DNA from: Alterinioella nitratireducens
GTDB lineage: Bacteria > Pseudomonadota > Alphaproteobacteria > Rhodobacterales > Rhodobacteraceae
Direction: 5' to 3'
Assembly: GCF_013155465.1 (NCBI RefSeq)
Contig: NZ_JABJVX010000010.1
Location: 40,431-104,430 of the forward strand
Length of the DNA stretch: 64,000 nt
Shown here: one piece after another, positions 28,255-37,336 of the stretch
Position numbering within the stretch: position 1 is the stretch's first letter
Layout: every line of letters begins with the position of its first letter
Translations under genes and position numbers: made by a program
Notes under the pieces: model-generated
Database searches by the model: none
What the model was told of the DNA's origin: nothing
Seen by the model: the letters and a program-made list of their open reading frames with translations, nothing else

Positions 28255-28960
28255 GGCAGTCTTTCCGGCTGAAGGTCTGGTATCGGGGAAGGGGCGCGCC
28301 GCCGCGCAGAACGGTCTGGACGAAGGCGCGCACGGCATCGGCATCGGGCAGCGAGAACCAGTCGCCTTGCGGATAGACGACAAGGGACGGCCCCGCATTG
28401 CAGGGGAAAAGGCACCCGGTGGTGGTGACGAGGCAGTCGCGATCCAGCCCCGCGCGCCCGATCTCGGATTTCAGCAGCGCGGCGAAGTCCGGCGCATCGC
28501 GCAGGTGGCAGCGCGGGCCGGTGCAGACAAGGATATGGTGGCGATGCGCGGGCGGCGCGTCCCAGCCCTTGCCCCTTGCGCCTTGCGGGTCGGGCGGGAT
28601 GGCGACGCGGGACGGTTTGGCGGTTGCGATGCTGGTCAGCACCGCCTCATCCGCCGCCGCGTCCTCGGCCATGAAGAGCGTCACGCCCGCGTTCTCGGCC
28701 CGCGACAGCCATTCCCCCGCCGCCCCCGGCAGCCAGGCCAAGAGGCTTTGCGACATCGGCAGGCCGAGCGGGCGCAGCGTGATCTCGCGCGCGCCCTGCC
28801 CCGCGAGGTCATCGAGCGCGCGCCACAGCCCCGCGCCCTCGCGCTCCAGCCGCACGACAGCGGCCTTGCCCGGCGTTTCGGCCAGCAATCTCCCGCTCAT
28901 CCGCGCCAGCCGTCCGGCGCTGACATAAGCCTGAGAGATCAGATAAAGCGTTGCCTGCAT
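28241..28960 (-). CDS. CbiX-like / thioredoxin-like 2Fe-2S ferredoxin fusion protein
   Basis: This 239-residue protein starts at ATG 28960. Residues about 1-125 (ATLYLISQAYVSAGRLARM, LDDLAGQGAREITLRPLGLPMSQSLLAWLPGAAGEWL) resemble a degenerate sirohydrochlorin chelatase/CbiX-type fold. Residues about 150-239 are a thioredoxin-like 2Fe-2S ferredoxin with four cysteines: CTGPRC, then CLVTTTGCLFPC, followed by GPSLVVYPQGDWF. Such ferredoxins sit beside cobalt or B12 genes in related bacteria. It heads the operon directly behind a cobalamin riboswitch, so a role in corrin metabolism or cobalt handling is likely. The N-terminal assignment is tentative. Confidence 0.75.
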   Translation of the reverse strand: MQATLYLISQAYVSAGRLARMSGRLLAETPGKAAVVRLEREGAGLWRALDDLAGQGAREITLRPLGLPMSQSLLAWLPGAAGEWLSRAENAGVTLFMAEDAAADEAVLTSIATAKPSRVAIPPDPQGARGKGWDAPPAHRHHILVCTGPRCHLRDAPDFAALLKSEIGRAGLDRDCLVTTTGCLFPCNAGPSLVVYPQGDWFSLPDADAVRAFVQTVLRGGAPLPRYQTFSRKDCHEPV

Positions 28961-29054
28961 CCTGCACCCCAACGGGGCGCTGCGCGCAAACAGGAAAGCA
29001 ACTGGATCGCCATCGACTGTCTCCCCCGGGCACCCCGCCCGAAACGTTTCAACC

Positions 29055-29250
29055 AGGTGATGGCAGGTCTCCTGACTTCGCGGGTAGTCGCGCGGGGCCA
29101 ACCTTCCCGGAGATCTCCTCCAGTGGCATATCTGGCCGCGCTCGCCGCTTACAGTTGCGGGGGCAGTTACGGATTCGGCGCGCTTTGGCTCCTCCTCACC
29201 GTATTCCCTTTTCATCCCCTGCGGCACGCTCAACCGCCGGGAAACCATCG
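29055..29250 (-). promoter_or_regulatory. Cobalamin riboswitch
   Basis: On the minus strand, conserved parts of the B12 riboswitch appear in order: GGGAATACGGTGAGGAGG, then GAATCCGTAACTGCCCCCGC, AACTGTAAGCGG, GCCACTGG, and the B12 box AGTCAGGAGACCTGCC (complement of 29062-29077). The downstream gene starts about 95 bases later. Binding of adenosylcobalamin should switch off the ferredoxin/btuFCD operon. Confidence 0.93.
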
Positions 29251-29373
29251 CGGGCGACAACACGCGATTTGGGCCGCCGGGTCAAGGCGCAATCGGCCCC
29301 GATTTGGCGTGGATTGCGCGCGCCCGCACGGGTAGAGTGGCGCAAAAGCACAAGGCAGAACGGGCCGGGCAGC

Positions 29374-30366
29374 ATGGCAAACCGCAAGGATTTCAACGTC
29401 GTCGTCGTCGGCCAGAACGGGCGGCTGCAATATGAGGCGGCGCTTTTCGCAGCCTCGTTTCGCGCCGCCAATCCGAAATTCAAGGGCAGGCTTTTCGTCG
29501 CCGAGCCGCAGCCGGGGCCGAAATGGTCCGGCAACCCGAAGATGGGCGACGGTGAGGTGCGCGCGCTGCTGGAGCGGCTCAAGGTCGAGATCGTGCCCTT
29601 CGAGGCGCGCCATTTCGGGCAGGACTACCCCTATGGCAACAAGATCGAGATGCTGACGGCCCTGCCCAAGGGCGAGCCTTTCGTGTTCTTCGATACCGAT
29701 ACGCTGGTGCTGGACGACATCGCGCAGGTGCCCTTCGATTTCGACCGCCCCTCCGCCTCGCTGAAGGTGGAAGGCACCTGGCCGCAGATCGAGCTTTACG
29801 GGCCGGGCTACGGGGCGATCTGGAAATCGCTCTATGATCGGTTCGGGCTGGATTTCAACAGCTCGCTGGATGAAAGCCAGCCCGATGAATACTGGCGCCG
29901 CTACCTCTATTTCAACGCCGGGTTCTTCTACTACACCTGCCCGCACGTATTCGGCGAACGTTTCCTGCATTACGCGCTGGAGATCCGCGACAACCCGCCC
30001 GAGGAACTGGTCTGCCAGGTCATGGACCCGTGGCTTGACCAGGTTGCCCTGCCGCTTGTGATCCATTCGCTCAGTGGCGGGCGTGAGGCGCTGGAGCCCG
30101 GCTGGCTGGACGGGCGCACCACCTGCCATTACCGGGTTCTGCCACTGCTCTACGCCCGCGAATCCGACCGCGTGGTCAAGGTGCTGGAGGAAGTCACCAC
30201 GCCCAACTGGGTCAAGAAGGTGCTGAAAGGCTATGAGCCGATGCGGCGGATGATCTTCCAGGGCAAGGGCGAAAAGGCCCGCGCGCTCTTTGACCGCGCG
30301 GACCTGCCCCGGCGCGAACAGGCGATCCGAAACCGCCTGAAACGCGAGAAGCTGTGGTTGCGCTGA
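29374..30366 (+). CDS. Glycosyltransferase-like protein
   Basis: This 330-residue protein has no signal peptide. The N-terminus DFNVVVVGQNGRLQYEAALFAASFRAANP is a Rossmann-like opening. EPFVFFDTDTLVLDDI near residue 110 carries a DxD motif of the kind that holds a nucleotide-sugar metal in family 8-like transferases, and YLYFNAGFFYYTCPHVFGERF matches the acceptor-side NAGFF motif of such enzymes. The C-terminus is basic. Specific sugar and acceptor are unknown. It stands alone, divergent from the riboswitch operon. Confidence 0.65.
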   Translation: MANRKDFNVVVVGQNGRLQYEAALFAASFRAANPKFKGRLFVAEPQPGPKWSGNPKMGDGEVRALLERLKVEIVPFEARHFGQDYPYGNKIEMLTALPKGEPFVFFDTDTLVLDDIAQVPFDFDRPSASLKVEGTWPQIELYGPGYGAIWKSLYDRFGLDFNSSLDESQPDEYWRRYLYFNAGFFYYTCPHVFGERFLHYALEIRDNPPEELVCQVMDPWLDQVALPLVIHSLSGGREALEPGWLDGRTTCHYRVLPLLYARESDRVVKVLEEVTTPNWVKKVLKGYEPMRRMIFQGKGEKARALFDRADLPRREQAIRNRLKREKLWLR

Positions 30367-30507
30367 TCACTTGGGCGCGTCGAGCCGGGTGACCGGTGCG
30401 GGCGTCTCGGGTGTCGGCCAATGCGGCGGAAACCTCGGCCCCCAATCGGCCAGGGCGGGGCCCGCGACAAGGGCCAGAAGGGCGGCGGTCAGGATCGTGC
30501 GTTTCAT
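30367..30507 (-). CDS. Small secreted protein, 46 residues
   Basis: ATG 30507 is preferred because GGAG lies 9 bases upstream; an ATG at 30516 sits directly on that site. The product is a signal peptide (MKRTILTAALLALVAGPALA) followed by a short proline-rich mature peptide DWGPRFPPHWPTPETPAPV. It is downstream of the AraC-type regulator gene on the same strand and ends against the glycosyltransferase-like gene. Function is unknown. Confidence 0.65.
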   Translation of the reverse strand: MKRTILTAALLALVAGPALADWGPRFPPHWPTPETPAPVTRLDAPK

Positions 30508-30552
30508 CTTGGACATCTCCATTCGGTTGCGGTGATGTCCCTGATCTGGGGG

Positions 30553-31632
30553 TCAGACCGGCCTTGGTCGCTCCGATTTCGAAATGGCGATGTGATTTTC
30601 GGGAACCGGCGCGGATTGTGCGGAATCGAGGAGCCGCGCGCGATACTCACTCGGGCTTTCGCCGGTCCGGTCGCGAAACGCCTTGTTGAACGGCCCGAGC
30701 GAGGCGAAGCCGCTGGCATAGGCGATCTCCAGGATCGTGCGACGTGCCTGCGCGGGATCGGCCAGCGCCGCCTGCGCGGACTTGATCCGGTAGCTGTTGA
30801 TGAAGGTCGGGAAGTTGCGAAAGCCGAGCCGCTGGTTGATGACGGCGCGCAGCCGATGTTCCGGCACCCCGATCTCGGCCCCGAGCGCGGCGATGGTCAG
30901 CCCTTCCCGCTTCCAGATGCCCCCCGCCATCGCGGCATTGAGGTCGTCGATCACCGCGGCGTCGATGGCGGCCTTGCGGCGGGTTTCCGGCACCGGGCGC
31001 GGCGCGGTTTCGCAGCACAGGTCGGCGGACGGGTTCAGCACCCAGAGCGCGAAGGCAAAGGACAGGGCCAGGAACGCGGCGGCCTGTAGCGGGTAGATGA
31101 AGAGCGGCAGGTCGATCTGTGCCTTGACCAGTTCCACGGACGTGACGGCCACCCCCAACAGCGCCATCGCGGCCAGGAAACCGGGACGGAACCGGCGGCG
31201 ATGCTCCACCAGGTCGTTGCGCGCCGTGGTCAGGCCAAGCCAGAGCAGCGAGACATAGAGCCCCAGAAGCAGCAGCCCGCGCGCGATGTCCAGCGGCGGC
31301 CAGACCAGGCTGGCCAGGGACAGGGCCACGCCCGCCCCCGCCACGCCAAGCCAGGGCCAGCGGTCTTGCGGGGCGTCGAGGAAGATCTCGACCACCAGCC
31401 AGGAAAAGGCCAGCGGCAGCAGGATCGCGCCGCCCGTCAGCAACGGGCGCCAGCCATCGGGCAAATCGGCAATGCCGGGGGCCGAGCCGATCAGGTAGCT
31501 GGCCTTGGTCAGCATCAAGGCGGTCACCGGCCATCCGACGCGGCGCATCTCAGGCCGCGCCATCAGCGCCACGGCACACAGAAGCCCAAGGGCGATCGCC
31601 GCCCCGCGCAGGAACATGTCGGCATAGATCAT
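30553..31632 (-). CDS. Membrane-linked AraC family regulator
   Basis: This 359-residue protein has an N-terminal half with about six or seven hydrophobic helices (for example IALGLLCAVALMA, GLYVSLLWLGL and AAFLALSFAFALWVL). The C-terminal AraC DNA-binding domain has GLTIAALGAEIGVPEHRLRAVINQRLGFRNFPTFINSYRI and ILEIAYASGFASLGPFNKAFRDRTGESPSEYR, the second being the AraC signature. Membrane sensing coupled to DNA binding is implied. The ligand is unknown. It is followed by a small secreted protein gene; an inverted repeat at 31698-31732 lies upstream and may be its own operator. Confidence 0.88.
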   Translation of the reverse strand: MIYADMFLRGAAIALGLLCAVALMARPEMRRVGWPVTALMLTKASYLIGSAPGIADLPDGWRPLLTGGAILLPLAFSWLVVEIFLDAPQDRWPWLGVAGAGVALSLASLVWPPLDIARGLLLLGLYVSLLWLGLTTARNDLVEHRRRFRPGFLAAMALLGVAVTSVELVKAQIDLPLFIYPLQAAAFLALSFAFALWVLNPSADLCCETAPRPVPETRRKAAIDAAVIDDLNAAMAGGIWKREGLTIAALGAEIGVPEHRLRAVINQRLGFRNFPTFINSYRIKSAQAALADPAQARRTILEIAYASGFASLGPFNKAFRDRTGESPSEYRARLLDSAQSAPVPENHIAISKSERPRPV

Positions 31633-31697
31633 GGGGCGTCCTTTCCGGGCCGATGGGGGCGGTTACGACTTACCTACTGGTTTCGAACATGGCGCGT

Positions 31698-31732
31698 CGA
31701 TTCCGAAACGTCGCGGAAAAATTCCGGAATCG
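31698..31732. promoter_or_regulatory. Inverted repeat upstream of AraC-type gene
   Basis: CGATTCCG at 31698-31705 and CGGAATCG at 31725-31732 form a perfect 8-bp inverted repeat with a 19-base spacer, 66-100 bases upstream of the regulator start. The spacing would suit an AraC-type dimer site. Function is inferred from position only. Confidence 0.4.
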
Positions 31733-31761
31733 AGCGGCATTCGCCCCCTGCGCAGCCCATG

Positions 31762-31794
31762 AAAAACCCTTCCGGGCAAGGGGCTCGGAAGGGG
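31762..31794 (-). terminator. Intrinsic terminator of clpX
   Basis: The 8-bp stem CCCTTCCG/CGGAAGGG (31767-31774/31786-31793) is followed on the minus strand by a TTTTTC run (complement of 31761-31766). It lies about 30 bases beyond the clpX stop and has the classic stem plus T-tract form. Confidence 0.8.
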
Positions 31795-31823
31795 CGGTTC
31801 AATTCGCGATCGCAGTGAGGGCA

Positions 31824-33089
31824 TCACCCCGCCGTGGCGGATTCGTCCTTCTTGCGCTCGGCATAGATCATCAGGGGCTGCGCGTCCGAGGTCACGGCCT
31901 CTTCGTTCACCACAACCTCTTCGACGCCATCGGTGCCGGGCAGGTCGAACATGGTGTCGAGCAGGATATCCTCCATGATCGAGCGCAGGCCACGCGCGCC
32001 GGTCTTGCGGGCGATGGCGCGCTTGGAGATCGCTTTCAGCGCGTCGTCGGTGAATTTCAGCCGCGCATCCTCAAGCTCGAACAGGCGCTGATACTGCTTG
32101 ACCAGCGCGTTCTTGGGCTGCGTCAGGATGGTGACCAGCGCATCCTCGTCCAGATCCTCCAGCGTGGCGATCACGGGCAGGCGGCCGACGAATTCCGGGA
32201 TCAGGCCGAATTTCAGCAAATCCTCGGGTTCGAGATCCTTGAAGTATTCGCCCACCGACTTGTTGCTGTCATCGCGCACATCGGCGCCGAAGCCCATGGC
32301 GCTGCCCTTGCCGCGCTGCGCGATGATCTTGTCGAGACCGGCGAAGGCGCCGCCGCAGATGAACAGGATATTCGTGGTATCGACCTGCAGGAATTCCTGC
32401 TGCGGATGCTTGCGCCCGCCCTGCGGCGGCACCGAGGCGACGGTGCCTTCCATGATCTTCAGAAGCGCCTGCTGCACCCCTTCCCCGCTCACGTCGCGGG
32501 TGATCGAGGGGTTGTCGGATTTCCGCGTGATCTTGTCGACCTCGTCGATATAGACGATGCCGCGCTGCGCCCGGTCGACATTGTATTCGCTGGCCTGCAG
32601 GAGCTTGAGGATGATGTTCTCGACATCCTCGCCCACGTAACCGGCCTCGGTCAGGGTCGTGGCATCGGCCATGGTAAACGGCACGTCGAGGATGCGCGCG
32701 AGCGTCTGCGCCAGCAGCGTCTTGCCGCAGCCGGTGGGGCCGATCAGCAGGATGTTGGATTTCGCCAGCTCGATCTCGGATTTCCCGGCATGGTTCAGGC
32801 GCTTGTAATGGTTGTGAACCGCGACCGAGAGCACCCGCTTGGCGTGCATCTGGCCGATCACGTAATCGTCCAGAACTTCGCAGATCTCCTTGGGCGCGGG
32901 CACGCCATCCGAGGATTTGAGGCCGGCCGACTTGGTCTCCTCGCGGATGATGTCCATGCACAGCTCGACACATTCGTCGCAGATGAACACCGTCGGTCCG
33001 GCGATCAGCTTGCGCACCTCGTGCTGGCTCTTGCCGCAGAAGCTGCAATAGAGCGTGTTTTTCGAGTCGCCGCCGGAAGAATTCGCCAT
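31824..33089 (-). CDS. clpX: ATP-dependent Clp protease ATP-binding subunit ClpX
   Basis: This 421-residue AAA+ unfoldase starts at ATG 33089. The N-terminal zinc-binding domain has [11 protein letters not shown] and [12 protein letters not shown]. Walker A is [17 protein letters not shown], Walker B YIDEVDKI, and the GYVGEDVEN pore motif is present. The IGF-like loop that docks on ClpP corresponds to [18 protein letters not shown] and nearby sequence. It feeds unfolded proteins to ClpP, encoded 185 bases upstream. A terminator follows. Confidence 0.97.
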   Translation of the reverse strand: MANSSGGDSKNTLYCSFCGKSQHEVRKLIAGPTVFICDECVELCMDIIREETKSAGLKSSDGVPAPKEICEVLDDYVIGQMHAKRVLSVAVHNHYKRLNHAGKSEIELAKSNILLIGPTGCGKTLLAQTLARILDVPFTMADATTLTEAGYVGEDVENIILKLLQASEYNVDRAQRGIVYIDEVDKITRKSDNPSITRDVSGEGVQQALLKIMEGTVASVPPQGGRKHPQQEFLQVDTTNILFICGGAFAGLDKIIAQRGKGSAMGFGADVRDDSNKSVGEYFKDLEPEDLLKFGLIPEFVGRLPVIATLEDLDEDALVTILTQPKNALVKQYQRLFELEDARLKFTDDALKAISKRAIARKTGARGLRSIMEDILLDTMFDLPGTDGVEEVVVNEEAVTSDAQPLMIYAERKKDESATAG

Positions 33090-33234
33090 GTCCAAAATAC
33101 CTTTAGCCGGGTTTCGCTCTGTCATGTCGGGGGCGCTTGGCCGCGCCCGTCCCGTTCCTGTCGGGCAAGCCTAAAGCAGGCAAAACCGCACCACAACGTG
33201 AAAATGTATCGTTTTGCGCGCCATGGGGTTAACG

Positions 33235-33263
33235 CCTGCGTGATCCGCGAGGGGTCACGCAGG
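33235..33263 (-). terminator. Hairpin after clpP
   Basis: CCTGCGTGATCC and GGGTCACGCAGG (33235-33246/33252-33263) form a 12-bp stem with one mismatch and a small loop, 12 bases past the clpP stop. There is no T tract on the minus strand, so it may act as a partial terminator or mRNA stabiliser between clpP and clpX. Confidence 0.55.
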
Positions 33264-33274
33264 GCGCCCCGATA

Positions 33275-33898
33275 TCAGCTTTCGACCGCGCTGCGATTCT
33301 CGACGATCTCGTCGATCAGGCCCCACTCCTTGGCCTGTTCGGGATCCATGAAGTTGTCGCGTTCCAGCGCATCGACCACGGCCTCAAGCTTCTGGCCGGT
33401 GTGTTTCACATAGATCTGGTTCAGCCGGTCCTTGAGTTTCTGGGTCTCCTTGGCGTGGATCATGATATCCGTGGCCTGGCCCTGGTACCCGCCCGAGGGC
33501 TGGTGGACCATGATGCGGCTGTTGGGCAGCGAATAGCGCATCCCCGGCTCGCCCGCCGTCAGCAGCAGCGAGCCCATCGAGGCCGCCTGCCCCACCACCA
33601 GCGTGGAAATCTTGGGCTTGATGTACTGCATCGTGTCATAGATCGACAGGCCGGAGGTCACGACGCCGCCGGGGCTGTTGATATACATGCTGATTTCCTT
33701 GGACGGGTTTTCGGCCTCCAGGTGCAGAAGCTGCGCCACGATCAGGGAACTCATCCCGTCATGCACGGGGCCGGACAGGAAGATTATCCGTTCCTTCAGC
33801 AGGCGCGAGAAAATGTCGTAGGCGCGTTCGCCCCGGCTGGTCTGTTCGACCACCATCGGGACCAGCGTGTTCATGTAAAACTCATGGGGATCTTGCAT
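33275..33898 (-). CDS. clpP: ATP-dependent Clp protease proteolytic subunit ClpP
   Basis: This encodes 207 residues from ATG 33898, the usual length. The serine protease triad is visible: Ser in [16 protein letters not shown], His in [13 protein letters not shown] and Asp in the following [15 protein letters not shown] region. The first conserved helix [21 protein letters not shown] is intact. Fourteen subunits form the degradation chamber that pairs with ClpX. An in-frame upstream extension ([13 protein letters not shown]) has no good ribosome site. Confidence 0.97.
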   Translation of the reverse strand: MQDPHEFYMNTLVPMVVEQTSRGERAYDIFSRLLKERIIFLSGPVHDGMSSLIVAQLLHLEAENPSKEISMYINSPGGVVTSGLSIYDTMQYIKPKISTLVVGQAASMGSLLLTAGEPGMRYSLPNSRIMVHQPSGGYQGQATDIMIHAKETQKLKDRLNQIYVKHTGQKLEAVVDALERDNFMDPEQAKEWGLIDEIVENRSAVES

Positions 33899-34011
33899 CG
33901 GGCCTGCCTCGGGTTTGGGTTGCTTGGCCTCGAATCCTATGTGCGCCCGCGGGGGGCTGCAAGGGGATGCGGTCGTGTTTTCCATGTCCTGAGACATGGG
34001 GGGCGGGCCGG

Positions 34012-36336
34012 TCAGCCGCCGCCAAGCCCCAGGATCGCGCCCCATTGCGGCAAAAGCCGCACGTTGTCGCAAGGATCGGGCGGCGGGTCGGCTGCCGCGA
34101 CGGCATCCACGGCCTCGACGCTGCGCACGCCGTCCTGGAAGGGCAGCAGGCGGCAGGCGGTCTGGAAGAGGTCGCCCTGCAACGGCTCGATCGCCCAGAC
34201 CTGGCGCACCTCATTGCTGTCCCAGGACACGATGTGATCGCCCTCGGGCGTGAAATCGGCCCCGACGAAGGGCACCAGCGCGTCGCGTGAATGCGAAAAC
34301 TGGTAAAGCTGCAGCCCGGTCTGCGTGTCCCAGACCCGCACCTGCCCGTCATCGGCGCCGGTGACCAAGAGCCTCTCATCCGACGACAGCGCCATCGAGG
34401 TGACGAACCCCTCATGCAGCAGGCGGTTGTTGTAGAAGGGCGGCGCGCCGTCGCCCTCGTGGCGCAGCGCCAGCACGTTTTCCTGGTTCGGCAGGACCGA
34501 GATTCGGATCCCCGTCCCCTCCAGTTCCTTGCGCGAGGCATTGGCCCCGGCCTCGGTCGCGGAAATCACCGCCTCGACCATCTGGTTCGGGATCGTCGGC
34601 ACCAGCAGGCCGGTGGAGACATCGAAAAGCCGCATCACCCCCGCCGCATCATGGGTCAGAACCAGATCGCCACGCGGCGAAAACCGCACCGTCTGCACCG
34701 GATCGCGGTGGCCCAGGAGGTTGAGGAGGATCTTGCCCGTCGGCACGTCATGCACCCGCGCGCGGTTGTCATCGGCCCCCACCACCATGCGCAGCCCGTC
34801 GGGCGAGAGGCCGAGGCCGAGGATGTTGACGCCGCCGAGATAGAGCTCGCTCGGGGTCAGAAGCTCATCGAATGTGGTCAGATCCCAGGCCCCGACCTGG
34901 TTGCCCGATGCCGCCGCGACCGTGCTGCCATCGGCCGAGACCGACAGCGTCGTCACCGGCCCCGGCATCGGCAGCACATGCTCCAGCCCCGCGGACCGCC
35001 CGTCCAGCGCCGGGACCAGGTCGATCACGCGCAACGTCGGGCCCGCCGCGACCACCACGCGGGCGCTGTCGGGCACGAAGGAGAGCGCGGTGATATCGTC
35101 ACCGAGGTCCAGCGGTTCGCGCAGCGCACGGCCCGAGATCAGCGAATGGAACCGCAGCTGGTTCGCCGCCGTCGCCACCACCAGCGTATCGCGATCGGGG
35201 CTGAGCGTGGCCGCCAGCACCCGCGCGGCCCCGCGATAGGGCATCCCCAACACGGAGCGGGTTTCGGGGTTCCAGACCGTGGCGCGGGTGTCGTGCAGCG
35301 CCAGGAACAGGCCCTGGTCCAGCAGCACACGCGGGGCCACGTCCCTGTCGGGCATGGCCGGACCATCGGCCATCGCCGCGCCCGTCGCGGGATCATAGAG
35401 CATTGCATGGCCGTCCAGGCCGCCCGTGATCACCTGCCCCGATCCGGGCAGGAAGTCGATGAATTGCGCATGGGTGTCGGGCAGCGTGATCATGGCGCGC
35501 AGGCGCTGGCCCTGCACGGCGCGGCCAAGCTCTCCCAATACTTGCAGCCAGGCATCGTCGGCGCGACAGAGCGACATCGCCGCGGCCGGCAGCATCAGGC
35601 GGATCGCGGCGACAGGCTCCAGCGTTTCCGCCTCGCTGGCCCAATCCCGCATGCTCTCGCATTGCCGGTTCGACAGCCAGAAAAAGCCGATGATCATCGC
35701 CGCCATGCTGAGCGCGCCGATGGTGAAGCTGCTGACCCATCTTGTGATCTTGCGGTGGCGCTGGCCTGCCCGCAGATAGGCGCGCTGTTCCTCGGTGGGT
35801 TCGGGCGCATCGCGCGGGCGCCGCTCGATCCAGCGCTGCATGTCCTTGAGTTCGCGCCCGCGCGGCTCCAGCCCCGCGCCGCTGGCCCATCGGCTTGCCA
35901 GTTCGCCGTATCGCGTATGGTCGCGCACCCAGGCGATATCGCGATCCAGCGCCCGGTCAAGTCGGTTCAGCGCATTTTCCCGGTCGCCGCCGCGCCCGTA
36001 GAATCGGACATAGTTGATCTCGCGGATCTCGTCGGGAAGGATCGGGCCGACATCCTCGAAGGCGGCAGGCAGGAGGCGCTTGTTGAGCTCCAGCGCCAGG
36101 TGCATCTCCATCCGGCAGGCGGGGCTCTCGATCCAGTTGGGGCCGAGCACCGGCACCACCACGTCCGAGCCCTGGATCATCTCGCGGATGCGGGCGCTGA
36201 TATGTTCGGCCTCGAAGATCCCCTCGCGGTCGATCAGGACGGGATGGCCCCGCTCACGCAGCGCGTCGCACAGGAAATCTGCGCGCTCCCGGTCCTTGTG
36301 GGAGTAGGAGATGAAGATTCGGGATCTCTCGGCCAT
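34012..36336 (-). CDS. TIR domain - transmembrane - WD40-like repeat protein
   Basis: This 774-residue protein has three parts. Residues 1-140 are a TIR domain: [33 protein letters not shown], and [11 protein letters not shown] with Glu77 in the position of the catalytic glutamate of NAD-cleaving TIRs. Residues 140-195 form the charged linker seen in bacterial TIR-WD40 proteins ([15 protein letters not shown]). One membrane helix (about 201-221, [18 protein letters not shown]) follows. Residues about 285-720 hold degenerate WD40 repeats ([63 protein letters not shown]), likely one beta-propeller outside or inside the membrane. No STAND ATPase is present. It lies upstream of clpP on the same strand, 113 bases away. 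A signalling or defence effector is plausible. Confidence 0.88.
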   Translation of the reverse strand: MAERSRIFISYSHKDRERADFLCDALRERGHPVLIDREGIFEAEHISARIREMIQGSDVVVPVLGPNWIESPACRMEMHLALELNKRLLPAAFEDVGPILPDEIREINYVRFYGRGGDRENALNRLDRALDRDIAWVRDHTRYGELASRWASGAGLEPRGRELKDMQRWIERRPRDAPEPTEEQRAYLRAGQRHRKITRWVSSFTIGALSMAAMIIGFFWLSNRQCESMRDWASEAETLEPVAAIRLMLPAAAMSLCRADDAWLQVLGELGRAVQGQRLRAMITLPDTHAQFIDFLPGSGQVITGGLDGHAMLYDPATGAAMADGPAMPDRDVAPRVLLDQGLFLALHDTRATVWNPETRSVLGMPYRGAARVLAATLSPDRDTLVVATAANQLRFHSLISGRALREPLDLGDDITALSFVPDSARVVVAAGPTLRVIDLVPALDGRSAGLEHVLPMPGPVTTLSVSADGSTVAAASGNQVGAWDLTTFDELLTPSELYLGGVNILGLGLSPDGLRMVVGADDNRARVHDVPTGKILLNLLGHRDPVQTVRFSPRGDLVLTHDAAGVMRLFDVSTGLLVPTIPNQMVEAVISATEAGANASRKELEGTGIRISVLPNQENVLALRHEGDGAPPFYNNRLLHEGFVTSMALSSDERLLVTGADDGQVRVWDTQTGLQLYQFSHSRDALVPFVGADFTPEGDHIVSWDSNEVRQVWAIEPLQGDLFQTACRLLPFQDGVRSVEAVDAVAAADPPPDPCDNVRLLPQWGAILGLGGG

Positions 36337-36632
36337 CTCAGAACATCAAGCCCTGCGGATGCTGAAAAATCCAGCCCTTCACTGGTGTGGAAACCAGTTG
36401 TTTACCAATGGGTTGCGGCAGCATGGCATCACGGAGGCGTTGGAAATGTGAAAAAAGAAACAAACGATTTCAAACATCTATCAGGAAATTTCTCGGTTTT
36501 CCACCCTTGGCTCTTGTTAGTGTATTTACAACACTTAAATAGGATGGCATAACGACACTCACCGGACGCAAGAGACCAGCGCCCTCCCCCCAACGCCGCC
36601 TCTTGCGGCCAGATGAAGAAAGGACAGATCCG
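36337..36632. other. AT-rich divergent intergenic region
   Basis: Nearly 300 bases separate the TIR gene and the secreted-protein gene, clearly richer in A and T than the surroundings, especially 36440-36560. It contains TTGTTAGTGTATTTACAACACTTAAA, here read as AGTGT/ACACT half-sites around 36515-36538. It must hold both divergent promoters; no gene is recognised in it. Confidence 0.45.
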
Positions 36633-37109
36633 ATGACACTCCGCGCTCTGGCCTTGACCCTCGCCGCCCCCCTCGCGCTTGCCGTTTCCCTCACGGCAGG
36701 CGCGGCCCGGGCCGATTGCCCCACCTGGCAGTATGATGCCCGCGCCAATATTTCGGGCTCGGAGCAGCAATTTCGCGCCCCGCAGCGCTATGACGTGGTC
36801 GCCGGTGGCCGCGCCAATCTGAACGGCTGCCCGGTTCCGGGCACCGGCTTCGTCGCCGCCATCCCCGATTTCGAGCTGAATTACCAGTCCGTGCAGGGGG
36901 CCGACCTCAACCTTCGGGTCGAGAGCGCTTGCGACACCACGCTTCTGGTCAACACGGCCAATGCGACATGGTTTTTCGATGACGACACCGGCGGCGCATT
37001 GCAGCCGTCCCTCCGCCTGCCCCAGGCCGGTTCCGGCACGTATGACATCTGGGTCGGCACCTATTCGCCCGCGCTTTGCCAGGCCCAATTGATTGTAGAG
37101 GCGCGATGA
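36633..37109 (+). CDS. Secreted cysteine-containing protein of unknown function
   Basis: This encodes 158 residues with a signal peptide (MTLRALALTLAAPLALAVSLTAGAARA) cut before DCPTWQYDARANISG. The mature part is about 130 residues with four cysteines and beta-rich sequence (LNLRVESACDTTLLVNTANATWFFDDDTGG, GTYDIWVGTYSPALCQAQLIVE). This resembles the PPC (pre-peptidase C-terminal) jelly-roll pattern of polar binding modules. AAAGGA lies upstream. It is divergent from the TIR gene. Function is unknown. Confidence 0.75.
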   Translation: MTLRALALTLAAPLALAVSLTAGAARADCPTWQYDARANISGSEQQFRAPQRYDVVAGGRANLNGCPVPGTGFVAAIPDFELNYQSVQGADLNLRVESACDTTLLVNTANATWFFDDDTGGALQPSLRLPQAGSGTYDIWVGTYSPALCQAQLIVEAR

Positions 37110-37189
37110 CCGCGCCGCCCCGTGCTTAGGGAATTTCCCTACCCCAGACGACGATCCGTTTCTCCCTGTCCCCCCCTCCCGGATCGTCC

Positions 37190-37221
37190 GGCCGGCCCTT
37201 TTCTGTCCCGAAGGGCCGGCC
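37190..37221. terminator. Perfect 11-bp hairpin after the secreted-protein gene
   Basis: GGCCGGCCCTT (37190-37200) and AAGGGCCGGCC (37211-37221) pair perfectly around a 10-base loop. A second inverted repeat ACGATCCG/CGGATCGT lies just before it (about 37151-37188). Together they separate the secreted-protein gene from the Nudix gene. The lack of a T run makes the type uncertain. Confidence 0.6.
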
Positions 37222-37248
37222 AACCCTATTGACGGACAGGGCATTTTC

Positions 37249-37267
37249 ATGTGTTGATTCTACACAT
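37249..37267. promoter_or_regulatory. Palindromic operator candidate before the Nudix gene
   Basis: ATGTGT-N7-ACACAT forms a perfect 19-base palindrome 70 bases upstream of the Nudix regulator-like gene, just after a TTGACG -35-like box (37229-37234). NrtR-type Nudix regulators bind palindromes near their own promoters, so self-regulation is possible. This is inferred from position and symmetry. Confidence 0.5.
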
Positions 37268-37336
37268 ACGAATTGCCCGGGGACAGGGCCTTGGACGAAA
37301 GGGGCCGGAGGGCAAGAGCCGGCGATTTGAGCATAT

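Noticed and set aside
34291..36552. A 753-codon rightward open frame opposite the TIR-WD40 gene
   Set aside because: The opposite strand has clear TIR, membrane and WD40 patterns, while this frame gives an Arg/His/Gln-rich product without motifs.
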